From assembly GCF_036181745.1 (NCBI RefSeq), contig NZ_CP108080.1, positions 992,001-1,056,000 of the forward strand: a DNA stretch of 64,000 bases. Reading direction: 5' to 3'. A program made the translations under genes and the position numbers. The notes under the pieces were generated by a model. That model had not been told where the DNA came from, did no database searches, and worked only from the letters and a program-made list of their open reading frames with translations. Origin of the DNA: Streptomyces sp. NBC_00259. Its GTDB lineage: Bacteria; Actinomycetota; Actinomycetes; Streptomycetales; Streptomycetaceae. Below, piece by piece: positions 57,757 through 64,000 of the stretch (the stretch's first letter is position 1; the number at the start of each line of letters is the position of its first letter).

Positions 57757-59094
57757 GTGACTTCTCGTACGCCGCTCCTCCACCGCCGCCCCGAATGGGC
57801 CGGCCGCAACTACTCACTGCTGACCGCCTCCGCGATCGTCACCAATCTGGGAACCCACGGTGCGCTGATCGCGGCGGCGTTCGCCGTGTTGGAGTCGGGC
57901 GGCGACGGCGGCGACGTGGGTCTGGTCGCCGCGGCCCGCACCCTGCCGCTCGTCCTCTTCCTGCTGATCGGCGGCGCGATCGCGGACCGGTTGCCGCGAC
58001 ACCGGGTGATGGTCGCCGCCAACGCGCTCAACTGCGTCTCGCAGGCGGCCTTCGCCGTACTGGTGCTGGCCGGGGAACCGCAGCTGTGGCAGATGATGCT
58101 GCTCACCGCGCTCTGCGGCACCGGGCAGGCGTTCTTCAACCCGGCCGCCGAGGGCATGCTGATGTCCAGCGTCACCGGCGAGCAGGCGAGCAAGGCGTTC
58201 GCGCTCTTCCGGATGGCGATGCACGGAGCGGGGATCGGCGGCGCGGCGCTCGGCGGCGCGATGATCGCCGCGGTCGGGCCGGGGTGGGTGCTGGCCATCG
58301 ACGCCGCCGCCTTCGCGGTCGCGGGCGCGCTCCGCGCGTTCCTCGACGTCGGCCACATACCGGCGAGGAAGCCCGGCGGCGGACTCCTGGCCGATCTGCG
58401 CGACGGCTGGCAGGAGGTCATCGGCCGCCCCTGGCTGTGGTCGATCGTGGCGCAGTTCTCGGTCGTGGTCGCGGTCGTCGGCGCGGCCGATGCGGTGTAC
58501 GGGCCGCTGGTCGCCGAGGAGTCGCTGGGCGGGGCACGGCCGTGGGGACTCGCGCTGGCGGCGTTCGGAGCGGGCACTCTGGGCGGTGCGCTGCTGATGA
58601 TGCGGTGGAAGCCGCGGCGCATGCTGCTCGCGGGCACGCTGTGCGTGTTCCCGCTGGCACTGCCCTCGGCGGCGCTCGCCGTGCCGGTGTCGATCGGCGC
58701 GCTGATGGTGGTCATGTTCGTGAGCGGCGTCGCCATCGAGGTGTTCGGCGTCGCCTGGATGACCACGCTGCACCAGGAGATCCCCGAGGAGAAGCTGTCC
58801 CGGGTCTCCGCGTACGACTGGTTCGGGTCGACGGCGATGCTGCCGCTCTCGACCGCCCTGGCCGGCCCCGCGGAGAGCGTGTTCGGCCGCCAGACGGCAC
58901 TGTGGGGTTGTGCTGCGCTCATCGTGGTCGTCACGGCGCTGGTGCTGCTGGTCCCGGACGTACGGAACCTGACGCGACGTACGAAGCGGATAGCCGGTCA
59001 CCGCACCACACCCACCGCGGCCGCAGCGACCGTGGCCGGAACCGGCTCCGCGACAGCGACCGGGACCGACCTCCACACCCGGGAATCGCTCTAG
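57757..59094 (+). CDS. MFS transporter
   Basis: 445 aa with about 12 helices. It opens with WAGRNYSLLTASAIVTNLGTHGALIAAAFAVLESGG, and loop 2-3 is GGAIADRLPRHRVMV. The sequence CGTGQAFFNPAAEGMLMSSVTGEQASKAFALFRMAMHGAGIGGAALGG is typical of macrolide-efflux-like DHA3 members. The C-terminal 40 residues are Thr/Ala-rich. GTG 57757 is chosen; the frame is open from 57505, inside the previous gene. AAGGAGG occurs about 25 nt upstream, further than ideal, so translation may be weak or the start slightly different. Export of drugs or metabolites is likely. Confidence 0.85.
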   Translation: MTSRTPLLHRRPEWAGRNYSLLTASAIVTNLGTHGALIAAAFAVLESGGDGGDVGLVAAARTLPLVLFLLIGGAIADRLPRHRVMVAANALNCVSQAAFAVLVLAGEPQLWQMMLLTALCGTGQAFFNPAAEGMLMSSVTGEQASKAFALFRMAMHGAGIGGAALGGAMIAAVGPGWVLAIDAAAFAVAGALRAFLDVGHIPARKPGGGLLADLRDGWQEVIGRPWLWSIVAQFSVVVAVVGAADAVYGPLVAEESLGGARPWGLALAAFGAGTLGGALLMMRWKPRRMLLAGTLCVFPLALPSAALAVPVSIGALMVVMFVSGVAIEVFGVAWMTTLHQEIPEEKLSRVSAYDWFGSTAMLPLSTALAGPAESVFGRQTALWGCAALIVVVTALVLLVPDVRNLTRRTKRIAGHRTTPTAAAATVAGTGSATATGTDLHTRESL

Positions 59095-59144
59095 GGATGC
59101 CCTGGGGCACTGCACCGGGAACCCGACCGACGAACGGAGTGACC

Positions 59145-59648
59145 GTGACGCACGACGAACGCACCGAGGCCGAGCTGCGGCATCTGCGCCGCTGTGTCGA
59201 GCTCGCCGCCGAGGCGGTGGAAGCGGGTGATCATCCCTTCGGTTCCGTGCTGGTCGCGGCGGACGGCGGCGTGCTCGCCGAGGACCGCAACCGTGAGGTG
59301 ACGACGGGCGACCCGACGCGCCATCCGGAGTTCGCGCTGGCCCGCTGGGCGGCCGAGAACATGACCGCAAAGGCCCGGGCGGCGGCGACGGTGTTCACCT
59401 CGGGCGAGCACTGCGCGATGTGCGCGGCGGCGCACGGCTGGGTCGGGCTGGGGCGCATCGTGTACGTGAGCTCCTCCGAGCAGACGACGGCCTGGCTCGG
59501 CGAGCTGGGTGTTCCGCCGTCCGCCGTGCGAACGCTGCCGGTCGGTGAGATCGTCCCGGGCCTGCCCGTGGAGGGGCCGGTCCCCGCTCTCGCCGAGCAG
59601 GTACGCGAGTTGCACCGGCGCTTCCGCGGCCGGACGCGCGAGGCGTGA
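59145..59648 (+). CDS. Nucleoside/CMP deaminase-fold protein
   Basis: 167 aa of the cytidine deaminase superfamily. The fold is seen in LRRCVELAAEAVEAGDHPFGSVLVAADGGVLAEDRN, TRHPEFALARWAAEN and FTSGEHCAMCAAAHGWVGLGRIVY. The zinc motif deviates: H-A-E is HPE, and P-C-x-x-C is E-H-C-A-M-C. These keep a His, a Glu and two Cys, so zinc binding and catalysis are possible, as in tRNA-adenosine- or guanine-deaminase relatives. GTG 59145 has CGGAGTGACC upstream. Substrate unknown. It follows the MFS gene by 50 bp. Confidence 0.85.
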   Translation: MTHDERTEAELRHLRRCVELAAEAVEAGDHPFGSVLVAADGGVLAEDRNREVTTGDPTRHPEFALARWAAENMTAKARAAATVFTSGEHCAMCAAAHGWVGLGRIVYVSSSEQTTAWLGELGVPPSAVRTLPVGEIVPGLPVEGPVPALAEQVRELHRRFRGRTREA

Positions 59649-59680
59649 CCGGTGGCCCGACCGGTGTCGCGGCAGGCGCC

Positions 59681-60526
59681 TCAGCCGATGCTGAAGGCCC
59701 CGTCCGGCGGTTCCGGTGAGGCGACCGCGTTCTCGTCCCGTACGGCCGTGGCGTCACCGATGAATCGGCGCAGGGCCTCGCCGTGCTCGACGCGGGCCGG
59801 GAACGCGTCGGACGCGGTACGGCGGGCGAGGGCGTGGGTGTCGATCCCGGTGTGCGAAGCAATCAGTACGGCGTTGCCGAAGCGGCGGCCGCGCAGCACC
59901 CCGGGTTCGGCGATGAGCGCCAGCTCAGGGAACACGGTGGCGAACGTGGCCAGTTGGGATCGGAGGAAGGCGAAGGGAGCACCGTCGGCGAGGTTCGCCG
60001 CGTAGATCCCGCCGGAGCGCAGGACGCGGTTCACGGCCCTGGCGTACTCGCGGGAGGTGAGATGCGCGGGCACCCGCGAGCCGCCGAACACATCGGCGAT
60101 CACCACATCCGCGCAGTCCGCCGGCGCCTCCTCCAGCCACCGCCGCGCGTCGGCCCCGTGCACGGAGATTCCCGGTCCTGGCGGCAGCGGTAGCCGCTCG
60201 GTGACCAGCGCCAGCAGCCCGCGGTCGGCCTCGACCACGTCCTGCCGTGAGCCCGGACGGGTGACCGCGACGTATCTGGGCAGGGTCAGCGCCCCGCCGC
60301 CGAGGTGCAGTACGTCCAGTGGCGCGCCCTCGTCGCCCACGCAGTCCAGGACGTGCGCGAGGCGTCGCGCGTACTCGAATTCGAGGTGCGTCGGATCGTC
60401 GAGGTCGACGTACGACTGCGGCGCCCCGTCCACGGTCAGCAGCCAGGCGCGCGCCCGGTCGATGTCGGGCATGAGCTTGGCGGTGCCGTGGTCGACGGCG
60501 CGGATGACGGGAAGGGGCTCGTCCAC
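59681..60526 (-). CDS. Spermidine synthase-like (SpeE fold) protein
   Basis: 281 aa. Methyltransferase-like Rossmann fold: VLHLGGGALTLPRYVA (nucleotide-binding GGG), VVEADRGLLALV (Glu/Asp), DVVIADVFGGSRVPAHLTSREYARAVNRVLRSGGIYAAN. The N-terminus has QSYVDLDDPTHLEFEYARRLAHVL, resembling polyamine synthases, but the usual YxE/YHE active-site residues for putrescine are not plain. Related proteins annotated fused MFS/spermidine synthase have membrane helices; here none. Function uncertain. It starts with GTG 60526. Confidence 0.8.
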   Translation of the reverse strand: MDEPLPVIRAVDHGTAKLMPDIDRARAWLLTVDGAPQSYVDLDDPTHLEFEYARRLAHVLDCVGDEGAPLDVLHLGGGALTLPRYVAVTRPGSRQDVVEADRGLLALVTERLPLPPGPGISVHGADARRWLEEAPADCADVVIADVFGGSRVPAHLTSREYARAVNRVLRSGGIYAANLADGAPFAFLRSQLATFATVFPELALIAEPGVLRGRRFGNAVLIASHTGIDTHALARRTASDAFPARVEHGEALRRFIGDATAVRDENAVASPEPPDGAFSIG

Positions 60527-60635
60527 CCGGCCATTGTGCGCCCAGGATGCGACCGCTTTCGAACGCCGGGGCCCGCTGTCGAACACCGGGGTTCCGCTCC
60601 TGCGCCGGCACGGTCCGGACGCCGGGTGGTCGAGG

Positions 60636-61532
60636 TCAGCCCGGCAGGATCGCCCGTACGGCCTGGGCGTGCGCCACCGCCTGGGCACGGCCCGCCCGGG
60701 CGGAGGGCGCCCGGCGCGAAGGATCCAGCACATTGCGCCCGAACGCCCGGCGGGCCGCCCGGTCCGGGGTGATCAGGACCACGTGCGCCCCCGCCGCGGT
60801 GAGCCTGGCCGCCTGCACGCGCGCCGAGGGTACGGGCCCGCCGCCGACCGAGATCGGCGCGACGATGACGACCGTGTCGTAGCCGACCGCGAGGTCCGCG
60901 TTCGTGGACGAGCGCACTCCGCCGTCGATGAAACGCCGTCCGCCGATGGTGACGGGCGGCCAGACGCCGGGCACGGCGCAACTCGCGCCGACCGCGTCGA
61001 GCAGCGGGACACCGCTCTCCTCGTCGAAGGCCCGGAACTCGCCGGTGAGGGCGTCCACCGCGGTGACGACGAGCCGCCGCGCACGCGGCCAGTCGTGCGT
61101 GAGCAGCCGGGCGGCGAAGACGGCCCGCCGTACCTCCTCCGGCTCGGTACGGGTGGACAGCGCGAGCCGCCCCATGCGCGCGCCGTACGCCTCGGCGTCG
61201 CGCGAGCGCAGCACCCCCCAGAGGTAGCGGGCGAGGACGGTGGGCCCCATGCCGGCGGGCACCTCGCCCTCCGGATCGGCGAGCTGACGCTCATACAGCT
61301 CCGGAAGGGTGAGCAGGCCGGAGGTGAGCTGGGCTCCGACGACCGAGCCCGCCGAGGTCCCGACGATCAGATCGGCGCCGGTCGGGTCGGCGCCGGCCTC
61401 GGCGAGGCCGTGCAGGATGCCGACCTCCCAGCCGATCCCGGCCAGCCCGCCCCCGCCGAGTACCAGTGCCGTCCGACGGCTCTTCGTCGGCTCGTCCCTC
61501 ACCACGTCCTTGTGCGCGTCAGTGTCCGCCAT
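60636..61532 (-). CDS. Patatin-like phospholipase
   Basis: 298 aa. RTALVLGGGGLAGIGWEVGILHGLAEAG (oxyanion G-G-G-x-G), nucleophile Ser in LIVGTSAGSVVGAQL (G-T-S-A-G) and catalytic Asp in FIDGGVRSSTNADLAVGYD (D-G-G). Lacks a signal peptide. It may act as a lysophospholipase on membrane lipid. ATG 61532. The 66-bp gap to the EF-Tu gene holds that gene's terminator; the patatin is downstream of EF-Tu on the same strand and may be partly read through. Confidence 0.9.
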   Translation of the reverse strand: MADTDAHKDVVRDEPTKSRRTALVLGGGGLAGIGWEVGILHGLAEAGADPTGADLIVGTSAGSVVGAQLTSGLLTLPELYERQLADPEGEVPAGMGPTVLARYLWGVLRSRDAEAYGARMGRLALSTRTEPEEVRRAVFAARLLTHDWPRARRLVVTAVDALTGEFRAFDEESGVPLLDAVGASCAVPGVWPPVTIGGRRFIDGGVRSSTNADLAVGYDTVVIVAPISVGGGPVPSARVQAARLTAAGAHVVLITPDRAARRAFGRNVLDPSRRAPSARAGRAQAVAHAQAVRAILPG

Positions 61533-61557
61533 GGCAGCAGTGTGACGTGTACGGGGC

Positions 61558-61593
61558 GGGCCCGCTCCCCCGCGGACGGCGGGAAGCGGGCCC
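61558..61593 (-). terminator. Terminator of the EF-Tu-like gene
   Basis: GGGCCCGCT and AGCGGGCCC form a perfect 9-bp stem just after the EF-Tu stop at 61599. Confidence 0.7.
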
Positions 61594-61598
61594 TCGGC

Positions 61599-62768
61599 TC
61601 AGACCAGCGCGGTGACGGTGCCCGCGCCCACCGTGCGGCCGCCCTCGCGGATCGCGAAGCCCAGGCCGGGCTCCAGCGGAGTGTCGCGGCCGAGCTCGAC
61701 GGTCATGGTGACCGTGTCGCCGGGACGCGCGACCGCCGCCTCGCCGAGGTCGACGTCCCCGACGACATCCGCGGTGCGGATGTAGAACTGCGGCCGGTAG
61801 CCGGTGCCGATCGGCGTCGTACGGCCGCCCTCACGGCCGGACAGGACGTACACCTGGGCGGTGAAACGGCGGCTGGGCGTGACGCTGCCGGGCGCCGTGA
61901 CCACATGGCCGCGCCGCACCGCGTCACGCGGCACCCCGCGCAGCAGCAGCGCCACGTTGTCGCCGGCCTCGGCGGACTCCATCGGCTTGCCGAAGGTCTC
62001 CAGGCCGGTGACGACGGTGGTGACGTCGGCCCCGAGCACCTCCACCTGGTCGCCGACGCGCACGGTGCCGCGCTCGACAGCGCCCGTGACGACCGTGCCG
62101 CGCCCGGTGATGGTGAGCACGTTCTCCACCGGGAGCAGGAACGGCGCGTCCGTGTAGCGGACCGGCATCGGCACATAGGTGTCGACGGCGTCGAGCAGCG
62201 CCTCCACGGCGGCCGTCCAGCGCGGGTCACCCTCCAGGGCCTTGAGCCCGGAGACCCTGACGACCGGCACCGCGTCACCGCCGTAGCCGTGCGCCGTGAG
62301 CAGCTCGCGCACCTCGAGCTCGACGAGGTCGGTCAGCTCGGGGTCGTCCGCGTCGGCCTTGTTGAGGGCGACGACGATGTGGTCGACGCCGACCTGACGG
62401 GCCAGCAGGACGTGCTCGGCGGTCTGCGGCATGATCCCGTCGAGCGCGGAGACGACGAGGATCGCGCCGTCGAGCTGGGCGGCACCGGTGACCATGTTCT
62501 TCACGTAGTCGGCGTGGCCGGGCATGTCGACGTGCGCGTAGTGCCGGGTGTCGGTCTCGTACTCGACGTGCGCGATGTTGATGGTGATGCCCCGGGCGGC
62601 CTCCTCCGGCGCCCGGTCGATCCGGTCGAACGGCACGAAGGTGCCGGTCCCGCGCTCGCTGAGGACCTTGGTGATGGCGGCCGTCAGCGTGGTCTTGCCG
62701 TGGTCGACGTGGCCCATGGTGCCGATGTTGAGGTGCGGCTTGGTGCGCACGTATGCCGTCTTGGGCAT
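61599..62768 (-). CDS. tuf3: Divergent elongation factor Tu (EF-Tu3 type)
   Basis: 389 aa. GTPase motifs: GHVDHGKT (G1), RGITIN (G2), then altered DMPGH for DCPGH (G3), NKAD for NKCD (G4) and SGLK for SALK (G5). Domains 2 and 3 follow ([46 protein letters not shown]). The Arg at the place of E. coli Arg373 (GLRFAIREGG) is Gly here. These deviations match the third EF-Tu of streptomycetes (S. coelicolor and S. ramocissimus tuf3), not the main tuf1 in the ribosomal-protein operon. The gene stands alone, with its own terminator, and is not near fusA or rpsL. ATG 62768 ([12 protein letters not shown]). Confidence 0.93.
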   Translation of the reverse strand: MPKTAYVRTKPHLNIGTMGHVDHGKTTLTAAITKVLSERGTGTFVPFDRIDRAPEEAARGITINIAHVEYETDTRHYAHVDMPGHADYVKNMVTGAAQLDGAILVVSALDGIMPQTAEHVLLARQVGVDHIVVALNKADADDPELTDLVELEVRELLTAHGYGGDAVPVVRVSGLKALEGDPRWTAAVEALLDAVDTYVPMPVRYTDAPFLLPVENVLTITGRGTVVTGAVERGTVRVGDQVEVLGADVTTVVTGLETFGKPMESAEAGDNVALLLRGVPRDAVRRGHVVTAPGSVTPSRRFTAQVYVLSGREGGRTTPIGTGYRPQFYIRTADVVGDVDLGEAAVARPGDTVTMTVELGRDTPLEPGLGFAIREGGRTVGAGTVTALV

Positions 62769-62878
62769 GGCTGTCGCAGTTCCTTCCCGGAACTCGAAGA
62801 GTGAACTCCCTGCGGAGGGGGACCCCTTGGCCGGACCGACCCTCCCCCTGCGGGGTCCGCCGGACAATCCGGGAAGGG

Positions 62879-63043
62879 TCAGCTTCGGGCGCCGTCGAGG
62901 GGCGCCGCTGTGGCCGCTGCGGCTGCGAAGGCAGCCGCGGCGACTGCCGTGACGGCTGCCGCGACGGCTGCTGCGAGGAGGACGGCAGCCTTCGGCGCGT
63001 CCGCGACTGCGGACGGCGCTGCGGGGAAGGCGTACCGGAACAT
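62879..63043 (-). CDS. Small Ala-rich hypothetical protein (doubtful)
   Basis: 54 aa: [21 protein letters not shown], then a stretch of about 30 Ala/Val residues that could be one membrane helix or a signal peptide, ending [11 protein letters not shown]. The codons are highly repetitive (GCGGCTGCGAAGGCAGCC-like), so a low-complexity repeat is an equal possibility. ATG 63043. It lies in the 385-bp space (62769-63153) between EF-Tu3 and the HEAT-repeat gene, whose other part holds GC-rich repeats and no other gene. Confidence 0.35.
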   Translation of the reverse strand: MFRYAFPAAPSAVADAPKAAVLLAAAVAAAVTAVAAAAFAAAAATAAPLDGARS

Positions 63044-63153
63044 GCGTCGATGATCGCCGACCGTGCGGGCGGCCGTCGAATGGTTTTCCCGTGGGCGGGA
63101 GTTACCGGTCACCCGCGCGGATCACCGGTGCGATCACCGGCTCCCGGCCGGCG

Positions 63154-63852
63154 TCACAGGTTCTTGAGGGCTTCGCGCACCGAGAGCGGCGCCAGCCGGT
63201 CACGGGAGGTGGCGACGAAGGCCCGTACGGCGTCCGGGTCGGTCTTGGCGTACTCGCGCAGGCTCCAGCCGATCGCCTTGCGGATGAAGAAGTCGGAGTG
63301 CCCGGACTGACGCAGGCAGTACCGGAAGAGCCGTTCCGCGTCCGTCGCCTGCTTGTAGCCGAGCTGGTGGAGCAGGGCCGTGCGGGCGATCCAGAGGTTG
63401 TCGTCCTCGATCCACTCGTCCATCGCGGCGACGAGTTCCGCGTCGGCGGCGACGAGCGGGCCGACGACATGGGCGGCGAGCAGGTCCACCGTGTCCCACC
63501 ACGAGACCGTGGCGATCAGGTGGCGGGCGACCAGCAGGAAGTCCGAGGAGCAGCGCCCGGCGTGGCGCCGCAGATAGTCGACGGCGAAGTAGTGGTACTC
63601 GCGCTCGGGCAGCTCCCAGCAGCGCAGGGCTATCGCCGCGCAGTCGGCCTCGGCGGGCCTCGGGGTGCCGTCGAGGACCGTACGGGACAGGCGACGCCGT
63701 TCGGGGGTGCGGATGCCGAGGAAGGGTGCGACGTCCTTCATGTAGGCGGCGGCCTCGCGCGCCCGGACCGGGTCGGCTCCCGTGGCGTACACGACGGTGA
63801 GCCGTTCGAGCACCGTGTCGGCGAGCGCGCTGCGCGGTACGGGGAGGGTCAT
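63154..63852 (-). CDS. DNA alkylation repair protein (AlkD-like HEAT repeat)
   Basis: 232 aa, all-helical. AlkD-type HEAT repeats: AYMKDVAPFLGIRTPERRRLSR, YHYFAVDYLRRHAG, ATVSWWDTVDLLAAHVVGPLV, WIEDDNLWIARTALLHQLGYK and GHSDFFIRKAIGWSLREYAKTDPDAVRAFV. The W-W-D-x-V-D segment with Trp/Asp and the D-D/N-L-W-I-A-R motif are the AlkD base-excision residues. It excises N3/N7-alkyl purines. ATG 63852 is chosen over GTG 63861. Divergent from the truncated ABC permease. Confidence 0.88.
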   Translation of the reverse strand: MTLPVPRSALADTVLERLTVVYATGADPVRAREAAAYMKDVAPFLGIRTPERRRLSRTVLDGTPRPAEADCAAIALRCWELPEREYHYFAVDYLRRHAGRCSSDFLLVARHLIATVSWWDTVDLLAAHVVGPLVAADAELVAAMDEWIEDDNLWIARTALLHQLGYKQATDAERLFRYCLRQSGHSDFFIRKAIGWSLREYAKTDPDAVRAFVATSRDRLAPLSVREALKNL

Positions 63853-63901
63853 GCGCCACACATTACGGCGATCATACGACCGCGTCGGTTAGTCTCCCCG
63901 G

Positions 63902-64000
63902 ATGCTCGACCCCGTCCCCGGGCCGCGCGACGGCCTCGCCCTCCGCTGCGGCCGCGTCCTCCTCTCACCCTGGTCACGGCTTGCGCTGCTGGTGCTGCTG
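63902..64000 (+). CDS. Probable iron-chelate (FecCD-type) ABC permease, N-terminal fragment cut by window end
   Basis: Only 33 codons are present: MLDPVPGPRDGLALRCGRVLLSPWSRLALLVLLL. An N-terminal GLALRxGRxLL stretch followed by a hydrophobic helix is typical of Streptomyces FecCD siderophore permeases, but 33 residues cannot prove it. TTAGTCT lies just before the ATG and may be a -10, making the message leaderless. No full iron box (TTAGGTTAGGCTAACCTAA) was seen. The gene continues beyond 64000. Confidence 0.45.
   Translation, partial: MLDPVPGPRDGLALRCGRVLLSPWSRLALLVLL

Noticed and set aside
60057..62804. A 915-residue plus frame opposite the spermidine-synthase-like, patatin and EF-Tu genes
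   Set aside because: It is the antisense of three well-supported genes and has no domain.
63860..63901. Iron box upstream of the truncated permease
   Set aside because: Only TTAG and a few flanking bases match the DmdR/IdeR box; no palindrome.
1..64000. CRISPR array, tRNA, rRNA, insertion sequence or prophage attachment sites
   Set aside because: No regularly spaced repeats, no cloverleaf-type sequences recognised, no transposase or integrase motifs in any frame, and no base-composition break.

Overview
The window is high-GC DNA with dense, short-spaced genes, frequent GTG and TTG starts and many 1-4 bp stop/start overlaps. It carries actinomycete hallmarks: an F420-type luciferase-like monooxygenase, an ECF41/SigJ sigma factor, a divergent third-type EF-Tu, a Tat-exported PhoD and several GntR, ROK, Lrp and XRE regulators. 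It reads as a chromosomal arm or sub-core segment of a Streptomyces or very close relative. I saw no tRNA, rRNA, insertion sequence, integrase, prophage or CRISPR array. The first gene (a methyltransferase) and the last (probably an iron-chelate ABC permease) are cut by the window edges.

Left part (1-20.2 kb): methyltransferase tail; a two-gene toxin-antitoxin unit (Fic/Doc-related toxin, ribbon-helix-helix antitoxin) with a tandem palindromic operator; an LLM-class monooxygenase; a GNAT acetyltransferase; two overlapping CNNM/CorC-type membrane proteins; an SGNH hydrolase; a three-gene metal-type ABC importer; a His/Met-rich membrane protein followed by a PepSY membrane protein; an acyl-CoA metabolism set (acyl-CoA ligase and CoA-transferase, divergent from an acyl-CoA dehydrogenase, with a perfect palindrome between them); a GH88-like hydrolase overlapping an MFS transporter; and a second His/Met-rich membrane protein followed by an ECF sigma factor.

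Middle part (20.2-44.4 kb): purB (probably leaderless) and mug; an ABC exporter divergent from a NarL-type two-component pair; a ROK and a GntR regulator, the latter with a strong dre-like operator in its own promoter; SigJ; an alpha/beta hydrolase; phoD preceded by a PHO-box-like direct repeat; a membrane-anchored ACT-GNAT acetyltransferase; a methionine-gamma-lyase-like enzyme divergent from an Lrp regulator; a DUF885 metallopeptidase-like protein; a rhodanese divergent from another Lrp regulator; the sbcD-sbcC nuclease pair; and a Cys-rich unknown.

Right part (44.5-64 kb): a formamide/formate module (NAD formate dehydrogenase divergent from a FmdB zinc-ribbon protein, an AmiS/UreI channel and formamidase); housekeeping and repair-type small enzymes (YigZ, CoA-binding protein, YbaK); an XRE-cupin regulator divergent from an EamA exporter; a hexapeptide acyltransferase; an aromatic-acid-exporter-like protein; CsbD; gamma carbonic anhydrase with DedA; a DUF4442 thioesterase; a Pro/Gln/Tyr-rich membrane protein; an MFS transporter; a nucleoside-deaminase-like protein; a spermidine-synthase-like protein; a patatin; the divergent EF-Tu; and an AlkD-like HEAT protein.

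The best functional stories are the formamide-to-CO2 module, the toxin-antitoxin unit with a degenerate Fic motif, the paralogous His/Met-rich membrane proteins beside PepSY and ECF genes, the divergent acyl-CoA operon, and the alternative EF-Tu. All calls come from reading the sequence; no database search was run, and family names are recognised from memory of conserved motifs.
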